Shown: positions 58,750 to 64,000 of the stretch, one piece after another
Layout: each line of letters opens with the position of its first letter
Numbering within the stretch: position 1 is the stretch's first letter
Source of the DNA: CAYVTM01 sp964454645
Lineage (GTDB): Bacteria; Bacteroidota; Bacteroidia; Sphingobacteriales; Sphingobacteriaceae
NCBI GenBank assembly: GCA_964454645.1
Contig: CAYVTM010000003.1
Location: forward strand, 124,001-188,000
Direction of reading: 5' to 3'
Length of the DNA stretch: 64,000 nt
Program-made: the position numbers and the translations under genes
The notes under the pieces: generated by a model
Told to the model about the DNA's origin: nothing
Database searches by the model: none
The model's input: the letters and a program-made list of their open reading frames with translations, nothing else

Positions 58750-58967
58750 TGGCAAAACAAGCTTCAATAGAGCAAGACGGAATTATCAGAGAAGCATTGT
58801 CAAATGCAATGTTTCTTGTAGAATTGGAAAACGGGCATGAAATAATTGCCCATATATCCGGGAAAATGAGAATGAATTACATCAAAATTCTTCCGGGTGA
58901 TAAGGTGAAATTAGAAATGTCACCATACGATTTAACAAAAGGTAGGATAACTTATAGATATAAATAA
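58749..58967 (+). CDS. infA: Translation initiation factor IF-1
   Basis: A 72-residue OB-fold factor that binds the 30S A site: QDGIIREALSNAMFLVELENGHEIIAHISGKMRMNYIKILPGDKVKLEMSPYDLTKGRITYRYK. It is translationally coupled to map by a one-base overlap. rpmJ begins 1 bp after its stop. Confidence 0.98.
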   Translation: MAKQASIEQDGIIREALSNAMFLVELENGHEIIAHISGKMRMNYIKILPGDKVKLEMSPYDLTKGRITYRYK

Positions 58968-58968
58968 A

Positions 58969-59085
58969 ATGAAGGTTAAGGCATCAATTAAGAAAAGAAG
59001 CGAAGATTGCAAGATCATCCGTCGCAATGGTAAGCTTTATGTTATCAATAAGAAAAACCCGAAGTTTAAACAACGTCAGGGTTAA
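58969..59085 (+). CDS. rpmJ: 50S ribosomal protein L36, zinc-free form
   Basis: A 38-residue protein: MKVKASIKKRSEDCKIIRRNGKLYVI and NKKNPKFKQRQG. Only one of the four zinc ligands (Cys14) remains, so it is the C-minus form, which works without zinc. It matches the zinc-free S14 nearby. It is too short for most ORF filters. Confidence 0.95.
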   Translation: MKVKASIKKRSEDCKIIRRNGKLYVINKKNPKFKQRQG

Positions 59086-59135
59086 TTGATTACGGTGAAA
59101 ATTATTCGTTAAGAACAGAATTATATAATTAACAA

Positions 59136-59513
59136 ATGGCAAGAATCGCAGGTATTGATTTACCAAAAAACAAAAGAGGAGAGATAGGATTAACCTATAT
59201 CTACGGTATTGGCAAGTCTACGTCACAAAAGATCCTTACGGAAGCCGGTATTGATAAAAATATCAAAGTGCAGGATTGGACCGATGAGCAATTGACAGCT
59301 ATTCGTAACATCATCAATGATAAAGTTAAAGTTGAAGGTGCTTTGCGTTCAGAAGTACAATTGAATATTAAACGTCTGATGGATATCGGGTGCTACAGAG
59401 GGCTACGTCACAGAAAAGGGCTCCCGGTAAGAGGACAAAGAACCAAAAACAATTCTCGTACACGTAAAGGAAAGAGAAAAACTGTTGCAGGAAAGAAAAA
59501 AGCAACTAAGTAA
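59136..59513 (+). CDS. rpsM: 30S ribosomal protein S13
   Basis: A 125-residue head protein contacting the P-site tRNA. ARIAGIDLPKNKRGEIGLTYIYGIGKSTSQKILTEAGID opens it, and YRGLRHRKGLPVRGQRTKNNSRTRKGKRKTVAGKKK is the basic tail that reaches the tRNA. This starts the alpha segment; no separate promoter is apparent. Confidence 0.98.
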   Translation: MARIAGIDLPKNKRGEIGLTYIYGIGKSTSQKILTEAGIDKNIKVQDWTDEQLTAIRNIINDKVKVEGALRSEVQLNIKRLMDIGCYRGLRHRKGLPVRGQRTKNNSRTRKGKRKTVAGKKKATK

Positions 59514-59525
59514 TAGATAGGAATT

Positions 59526-59918
59526 ATGGCTAAAAGTACTAAAAAAGTAACCAAAAAAAGAGTCGTTGTGATTGAGCCGATTGGTCAAGCACATATCAAT
59601 GCATCTTTTAATAATATCATCATTTCGATGACGAATAATCAAGGTCAGGTTATTTCCTGGGCTTCCGCAGGTAAAATGGGTTTCAAAGGATCTAAAAAGA
59701 ATACCCCTTATGCTGCTCAGTTAGCTGCCGGTGATTGCGCGAAAGTTGCTCATGATCTTGGATTACGCAAAGTTGAAGTGTTTGTTAAAGGTCCGGGTGC
59801 TGGTAGGGAATCTGCTATCCGTACAATTCAAAATACAGGAATCGAAGTAACACTTATTAAAGACATTACTCCACTCCCTCACAATGGTTGCCGTCCTCCT
59901 AAAAAGAGGAGAGTTTAA
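59526..59918 (+). CDS. rpsK: 30S ribosomal protein S11
   Basis: A 130-residue platform protein. GQAHINASFNNIIISMTNNQGQVISWASAGKMGFKGSKKNTPYAAQ and ITPLPHNGCRPPKKRRV are near universal. It is followed by a 100-nt gap containing a perfect GAAA-capped hairpin before rpsD. Confidence 0.98.
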   Translation: MAKSTKKVTKKRVVVIEPIGQAHINASFNNIIISMTNNQGQVISWASAGKMGFKGSKKNTPYAAQLAAGDCAKVAHDLGLRKVEVFVKGPGAGRESAIRTIQNTGIEVTLIKDITPLPHNGCRPPKKRRV

Positions 59919-59970
59919 TCGTATTATGATTAAACATATTTATAAAACGAATTAATTAAATAAGGTTATA

Positions 59971-59992
59971 CTGAATATTGAAAAATATTCAG
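59971..59992 (+). promoter_or_regulatory. GAAA-tetraloop hairpin upstream of rpsD
   Basis: CTGAATATT, GAAA, AATATTCAG: a 9-bp perfect stem with a GNRA loop, 26 nt before the rpsD ATG. There is no T-run. GNRA-capped stems are common in folded RNA, so it may be part of an S4-responsive leader (inference). Confidence 0.45.
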
Positions 59993-60018
59993 CTAAGATT
60001 AACTAAAAACAAAATAAA

Positions 60019-60627
60019 ATGGCAAGGTATACAGGCCCTAAATCAAGAATCGCCCGTAAGTTCAGAGAGGCAATCTTTGGACCCGATAAGGCATTAGAAA
60101 GAAAAAATTATCCTCCGGGACAACACGGTGTTTCTAAAAAACGTGGTAAGCAGTCCGAGTACGCTATTCAGTTAATGGAGAAGCAAAAAGTTAAATATAC
60201 CTATGGTGTATTGGAAAAACAATTTGCTAATTTATTCGGTAAAGCGGATCGTAAACATGGTATCACCGGTGAGAACTTATTGAAGTTTTTGGAAGCTCGT
60301 TTAGATAACACAGTGTATCGTTTAGGTATCGCAACTACACGTAGTGCTGCTCGTCAGTTGGTTTCTCATAAACACATTACCGTAAACGGTGATGTGGTTA
60401 ATATCCCTTCCTACACTTTACGTCCGGGCGATGTAGTCGCTGTTAGGGAGAGGTCTAAATCATTGGAAACAATTGTAGATGCAACGGCTACAACGAAAGT
60501 TTCCAAGTACAATTGGTTAGAGTGGGATCATGCAAATCTTTCAGGCAAATTTTTGAACATGCCTGAGCGTTCAGAAATTCCTGAAAATATTAAAGAGCAT
60601 TTGATCGTCGAATTATACTCTAAATAA
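60019..60627 (+). CDS. rpsD: 30S ribosomal protein S4
   Basis: A 202-residue primary 16S 5'-domain binder. It has ARYTGPKSRIARKFREAIFGPDKALERKNYPPGQHG and the S4 RNA-binding domain EARLDNTVYRLGIATTRSAARQLVSHKHITVNGDVVNIPSYTLRPGDVVAVRE. It has no zinc-binding cysteines. In E. coli it represses the alpha operon. Confidence 0.98.
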   Translation: MARYTGPKSRIARKFREAIFGPDKALERKNYPPGQHGVSKKRGKQSEYAIQLMEKQKVKYTYGVLEKQFANLFGKADRKHGITGENLLKFLEARLDNTVYRLGIATTRSAARQLVSHKHITVNGDVVNIPSYTLRPGDVVAVRERSKSLETIVDATATTKVSKYNWLEWDHANLSGKFLNMPERSEIPENIKEHLIVELYSK

Positions 60628-60702
60628 TTTTGAGCATCCGATAAGGAAATTCCTTGTTCTGCTCACAAATTAGTAAACTATAAAAAGAAAGAAAAAACAA
60701 AC

Positions 60703-61695
60703 ATGGCAATATTAGCATTTCAAAAACCGGATAGAGTTATAATGCAAAAAGCTACGGATTTCGACGGATCGTTCGAGTTCCGTCCCCTTGAACCGGGCTT
60801 TGGTATTACCATTGGTAATGCTTTAAGAAGAATTTTGCTTTCCTCACTTGAAGGCTACGCGATTACTTCCGTAAAAATTTCAAGCGTTTCGCACGAATTC
60901 TCTACTATCAAAGGAGTTGTCGAAGATGTTACCGATATTATCCTGAACCTTAAACAAGTCCGTTTTAAGAAAACCGGAGATAGCGGAGATTCTGAAAAGA
61001 TATTTGTTATTATTAAAGGGCAGGATGCATTTAAAGCCGGAGATATTACAAAATTCTCCAATAACTTTACTGTGTTAAATCCCGATATGGTTATCTGTAA
61101 CATGAATACAGATGTTACTTTGGAAATGGAACTTTCTGTTGCCAAAGGAAGAGGCTATATCGCTGCCGAAGAAAATAAAAACGAAAATGCATCTGTAGGC
61201 ACGATTGCTATCGACTCTATTTACACTCCGATAAAGAATGTTAAATACAGTATTGAAAACTATCGTGTTGAACAAAAAACCGACTATGAGAAATTGATTA
61301 TCGATATCTCTACAGACGGATCTATTCATCCCGAAGAAGCGTTAAAGGAAGCTGCAAAAATCCTGATCCAACACTTTATGTTGTTCTCTGATGAGCGCAT
61401 CATGTTGGAAACACAAGCGAAAGAACAAACAAACGAAGTGGATGAAGAAATTCTTCACATGCGCAAAGTCCTGAAAACAGAACTGGTAGATATGGACCTT
61501 TCGGTGAGAGCTCTAAATTGTCTGAAAGCTGCGGATATCCGTACCCTTGCAGATCTTGTAACATACGATGTTGCAGATATGTTAAAATTCAGGAACTTCG
61601 GTAAAAAATCTTTAACTGAAATTCAGGAATTAGTAAAATCTAAAGGTTTATCATTTGGTATGAACTTAACCAAATTTAAACTCGACGAAGAATAA
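60703..61695 (+). CDS. rpoA: RNA polymerase subunit alpha
   Basis: A 330-residue protein. The N-terminal dimerisation and assembly domain shows FEFRPLEPGFGITIGNALRRILLSSLEGYAITSVKI. The C-terminal domain that contacts DNA and activators shows DLSVRALNCLKAADIRTLADLVTYDVADMLKFRNFGKKSLTEIQELVKSKGLSFGM. The alpha-CTD would be the partner of the Crp/Fnr protein at class II sites. Confidence 0.98.
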   Translation: MAILAFQKPDRVIMQKATDFDGSFEFRPLEPGFGITIGNALRRILLSSLEGYAITSVKISSVSHEFSTIKGVVEDVTDIILNLKQVRFKKTGDSGDSEKIFVIIKGQDAFKAGDITKFSNNFTVLNPDMVICNMNTDVTLEMELSVAKGRGYIAAEENKNENASVGTIAIDSIYTPIKNVKYSIENYRVEQKTDYEKLIIDISTDGSIHPEEALKEAAKILIQHFMLFSDERIMLETQAKEQTNEVDEEILHMRKVLKTELVDMDLSVRALNCLKAADIRTLADLVTYDVADMLKFRNFGKKSLTEIQELVKSKGLSFGMNLTKFKLDEE

Positions 61696-61701
61696 TAACG
61701 G

Positions 61702-61784
61702 CCCCGAAATTTTTTACGTCGGGGGAAATAACATAATGTTAAATGATGCATAATTCCTCACGCTTGAAGCGAGAACGGTATGCA
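61702..61784 (+). promoter_or_regulatory. Structured leader between rpoA and rplQ
   Basis: Hairpin 1: CCCCGA (61702-61707), 11 nt, TCGGGG (61719-61724). Hairpin 2: TGCATA (61747-61752) pairs with TATGCA (61779-61784) and encloses CGCT-TGA-AGCG. rplQ starts 13 nt later. No T-run follows either stem. It is a candidate L17 autoregulatory or processing element. Confidence 0.4.
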
Positions 61785-61797
61785 CAACTAAAGAAAA

Positions 61798-62307
61798 ATG
61801 AGACACGGTAAGAAAAACAATCACTTAGGAAGAACCAGCAGTCATCGTAAAGCAATGCTTGCAAATATGGCAAGCTCTTTAATTCTTCATAAACGCATTA
61901 CTACCACATTGGCTAAAGCGAAAGCTTTGCGTAAGTATGTAGAGCCTATGTTGACAAAAGCGAAAGAAGATACTACCCATTCGAGAAGGACTGTATTCAG
62001 CTATCTTCAAAATAAAGAAGTATTGGCTATTTTGTTTAATGATATTGCGCAAAAAATTGCAGACAGGCCGGGAGGATATACCCGCATTATTAAAACCGGT
62101 ACCCGTATTGGTGATAATGCTGAGATGTGCTTCATCGAGCTGGTAGATTACAACGATTTGATGCTTGATCAAAAAGCAGGTAAAAAAACAAAAGCTGCTA
62201 CAACACGTAGAGGGCGTGCTAAAAAGAAAACTACTGAAGAAGAAGCTGCCGTTGTAACACCTGCAGCAGAAGCTGAAACTCCGGCAGAAACAAAATCCGA
62301 AGAATAA
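61798..62307 (+). CDS. rplQ: 50S ribosomal protein L17
   Basis: A 169-residue protein. The conserved core (MRHGKKNNHLGRTSSHRKAMLANMASSLILHKRITTTLAKAKALRKYVEPMLTKAK) is followed by a family-typical body and a tail of about 45 residues rich in Lys, then Ala/Glu/Thr (KKKTTEEEAAVVTPAAEAETPAETKSEE), absent from E. coli L17 but common in Bacteroidota. It is the last gene of the supercluster. Confidence 0.97.
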   Translation: MRHGKKNNHLGRTSSHRKAMLANMASSLILHKRITTTLAKAKALRKYVEPMLTKAKEDTTHSRRTVFSYLQNKEVLAILFNDIAQKIADRPGGYTRIIKTGTRIGDNAEMCFIELVDYNDLMLDQKAGKKTKAATTRRGRAKKKTTEEEAAVVTPAAEAETPAETKSEE

Positions 62308-62330
62308 TTTTCAGATTCCTATACGAATTC

Positions 62331-62364
62331 AAAAGGAACAATGTTGTTACGTTGTTCCTTTTTT
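62331..62364 (+). terminator. Terminator of the ribosomal supercluster
   Basis: AAAAGGAACAA, 10 nt, TTGTTCCTTTT plus further Ts: an 11-bp perfect stem 24 bp after rplQ. Confidence 0.88.
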
Positions 62365-62409
62365 GTTTTTTTTATGTTCCAATTTTGTAGTTTCGAATAT
62401 ATTTATTTT

Positions 62410-63456
62410 ATGAAAAAGAGTAATGCTTTTCTATGGTTAGCCTTGCTTCTTGTAAGCTTTTCGGCTTGTAAAGAGGAGTTGGATGTTACAGCCCCCTATA
62501 AAGAAATTCCTATCGTTTACGGTTTATTGGATAAAGATTTAAGCGTACAATACATTAAGGTTACGAGAGCATTTTTGCTGGAAGATGGAAGTGCAATTGA
62601 CGCTGCGAAAATTGCCGACTCAAATTATTTTAATTTCGATAATACGGAAGTGAAACTGATTGCCTATTTGAATAATCAAAAAGTAGATAGTGTAATTCTG
62701 GATACCGTTCACTTACCCAAGACCGATGGTATTTTTGCGAATAGCAATATCTTTTATCGTACACCAAACGGTTATACGTTATTACATGCCCCGACAACTA
62801 CGAAAGACACAACCTGGGCAGAGTATGAACTTATCATTCGTAAGAAAGCAGAGAATACAATCCTTGCAAAATCAAGGACTACCATTGTAAATGATTTTGC
62901 ATTCGCAGGAAGTTTATTTGAACTGAAGTTCTATAATCTTTCTTTGGATAAATATTTGGATCAGAATCTGACCTGGAGAACAGCAAAGAATGCAGGAGTG
63001 TATAAAATGTTTCTCAGACTTAATTTTACGGAAGAAAGTGATCTTACGGGAGATTCAGTTTTAAAATACGTTGATATGCCCCTCATTAGTAATTCATTCG
63101 TCGATTACGGAAGTACAACAAATATCGGATACACACTTAAAGGAGAAGATTTTTTTAAACATGTAGGTAGCAGCCTGGAACCCTTACCAAGTTCGTATCG
63201 TAGAAAATATAAAGGCCCTGTGGAGTTTCACTTTACCGTAGGTGGTACCGGGATTGCCGAATTAATGCGCCTGACCGGTGATACTTTCACGCTGACAGAT
63301 ATCCGTCCGGAGGTTTCGAACATTGAGAATGGAATCGGTATTTTCTCTTCACGTTCCAGAAAGGTTTTTAAAGATATTAAACAAACTAATCTGAGTCAGG
63401 AATCCATTTCACAATTAAAAACCGGAAAATATACCGGGCATTTAGGGTTTAATTAA
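62410..63456 (+). CDS. Lipoprotein of unknown function, possibly DUF4249-related
   Basis: A 348-residue protein. The signal MKKSNAFLWLALLLVSFSAC ends in a lipobox, so the mature protein begins at Cys20. The mature N-terminus (KEELDVTAPYKEIPIVYGLLDKDLSVQYIKVTRAFL) predicts a beta-rich fold, with a VYGLL-D-x-D-x-x-x-x-Y-I-K-V pattern that recalls DUF4249 lipoproteins, but I cannot confirm the family. The ATG at 62410 is chosen because the longer frame would start inside the terminator. Terminators on both sides make it monocistronic. Confidence 0.6.
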   Translation: MKKSNAFLWLALLLVSFSACKEELDVTAPYKEIPIVYGLLDKDLSVQYIKVTRAFLLEDGSAIDAAKIADSNYFNFDNTEVKLIAYLNNQKVDSVILDTVHLPKTDGIFANSNIFYRTPNGYTLLHAPTTTKDTTWAEYELIIRKKAENTILAKSRTTIVNDFAFAGSLFELKFYNLSLDKYLDQNLTWRTAKNAGVYKMFLRLNFTEESDLTGDSVLKYVDMPLISNSFVDYGSTTNIGYTLKGEDFFKHVGSSLEPLPSSYRRKYKGPVEFHFTVGGTGIAELMRLTGDTFTLTDIRPEVSNIENGIGIFSSRSRKVFKDIKQTNLSQESISQLKTGKYTGHLGFN

Positions 63457-63480
63457 AATTTTACAGATTTTTCTGACAAA

Positions 63481-63507
63481 ACGACACGCATTTTCGTGTC
63501 GTTTTTT
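63481..63507 (+). terminator. Terminator after the lipoprotein gene
   Basis: ACGACACG, 6 nt, CGTGTCGT followed by six Ts; an 8-bp perfect stem 25 bp past the stop. Confidence 0.85.
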
Positions 63508-63551
63508 GTTTAAATACGTCAGTTCTGACCGATATAGTCATAAATCATACC

Positions 63552-63599
63552 TTGGCACAAGCATTGATTAATGCATAGCATATTTACTTGTATTAATCA
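63552..63599 (+). promoter_or_regulatory. dnaK upstream region: sigma-54-like motif and inverted repeat
   Basis: TTGGCACA-AGCA-TTGAT (63552-63568) matches the -24/-12 sigma-54 layout except for A in place of the -12 C. TGATTAAT (63565-63572) and ATTAATCA (63592-63599) form 8-bp perfect arms with a 19-nt spacer. No CIRCE element is present. No exact TAnnTTTG box is seen. Confidence 0.3.
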
Positions 63600-63616
63600 T
63601 CAATTATTATAAAAAT

Positions 63617-64000
63617 ATGTCAAAAATTATAGGAATCGACTTAGGAACAACCAACTCTTGCGTTGCCGTTATGGAAGGTAATGAAGCCGTTGTTATTCCA
63701 AATAGCGAAGGAAAAAGAACAACCCCTTCGATTGTATCTTTTGCCGATAACGGTGAACGTAAAATCGGAGATCCTGCCAAACGTCAGGCAATTACAAACC
63801 CCAGAAAAACGATTTATTCGATAAAACGATTTATGGGTAATAGTTTTAATGAAGTTACTAAAGAAATTGAGCGAGTTCCGTATACCGTTACCAAAGGAGA
63901 TAATAATACACCCCGGGTAGAGATCGACGGACGTATGTACACCCCTCAGGAATTGTCGGCGATGATTCTGCAAAAAATGAAAAAAACTGCGGAAGATTAT
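63617..64000 (+). CDS. dnaK: Molecular chaperone DnaK (N-terminal part, runs off the window)
   Basis: 128 codons are present with no stop. The Hsp70 ATPase start is clear: MSKIIGIDLGTTNSCVAVMEG with the phosphate-binding loop GTTNSC, then NSEGKRTTPSIVSF, IGDPAKRQAITNPRKTIYSIKRFMG and the family-typical YTPQELSAMILQKMKKTAEDY. It binds unfolded proteins with DnaJ and GrpE. The ATG at 63617 matches the family start. The rest lies beyond position 64000. Confidence 0.97.
   Translation, partial: MSKIIGIDLGTTNSCVAVMEGNEAVVIPNSEGKRTTPSIVSFADNGERKIGDPAKRQAITNPRKTIYSIKRFMGNSFNEVTKEIERVPYTVTKGDNNTPRVEIDGRMYTPQELSAMILQKMKKTAEDY

Overview
The window comes from a Bacteroidota genome. The evidence is the recurrent -33/-7 type promoters (TTG or TTTG, then TAnnTTTG), A-rich leaders mostly without Shine-Dalgarno sequences, fused CcoN-CcoO with a single-haem CcoP, DUF2723, HYC_CC_PP and CarboxypepD/TonB type proteins, a zinc-free L36 and S14, and an unbroken str-S10-spc-alpha ribosomal supercluster without tuf or adk. 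The genus cannot be fixed from this sequence. One run of exactly 100 Ns (18840-18939) marks a scaffold gap, so this is a draft assembly.

Layout. 1-5.5 kb: a thioredoxin-like ferredoxin, a B12-binding MerR (CarH-like) regulator and the E1 and E2 subunits of 2-oxoglutarate dehydrogenase. 5.6-15.7 kb: a micro-aerobic respiration block with a Crp/Fnr regulator, copper ATPase CcoI, a group III truncated haemoglobin on the opposite strand, CcoS, fused CcoNO, CcoQ, CcoP, CcoG, CcoH and a TauE/SafE-like membrane protein. 15.7-17.0 kb: a decayed stretch with a 34-bp perfect palindrome and two frameshifted minus-strand genes. 17.0-18.4 kb: the E3 (lpdA) that the E1/E2 pair needs. 18.46-19.07 kb: a tandem array of an about 166-171-bp folded repeat containing the gap.

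19.1-26.1 kb (minus strand): an RND efflux operon (TetR, TolC, AcrA, AcrB types) with a clear operator, plus a second paralogous TetR. 26.2-37.8 kb: MurB; a sigma/anti-sigma-like/DUF4097 trio; a second ECF sigma gene with a structured leader; a tRNA-Asn beside a tRNA-like relic; a PfkB kinase; a lipoprotein; a cysteine-rich HYC/TonB receptor/HMA metal cluster; a GNAT; AccA; and a small unknown protein. 37.9-44 kb: DUF2723, tRNA-Gln, Prs, L25/Ctc, an ArsC/Spx-like protein and Pth. 44.1-62.3 kb: 27 ribosomal protein genes with fusA, secY, map, infA and rpoA. 62.4-64 kb: a lipoprotein and the start of dnaK, which runs off the end.

How the parts fit. The most coherent story is low-oxygen respiration. 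An Fnr-like protein with N-terminal cysteines sits directly upstream of ccoI. Matching TGAT-N4-ATCA boxes lie exactly 33 bp (centre to centre) upstream of TACTTTT(G/A) promoter elements of both ccoI and the ccoS-ccoNO unit. The metal cluster at 32-35 kb may feed copper to this oxidase, but that is inference. No clearly undescribed system is evident. The best leads are the Fnr-box architecture, the vicinal-cysteine metal cluster, the duplicated 89-nt leader before ccoH and lpdA, the mutually exclusive hairpins before the second sigma gene, and structured leaders before rpsD and rplQ.
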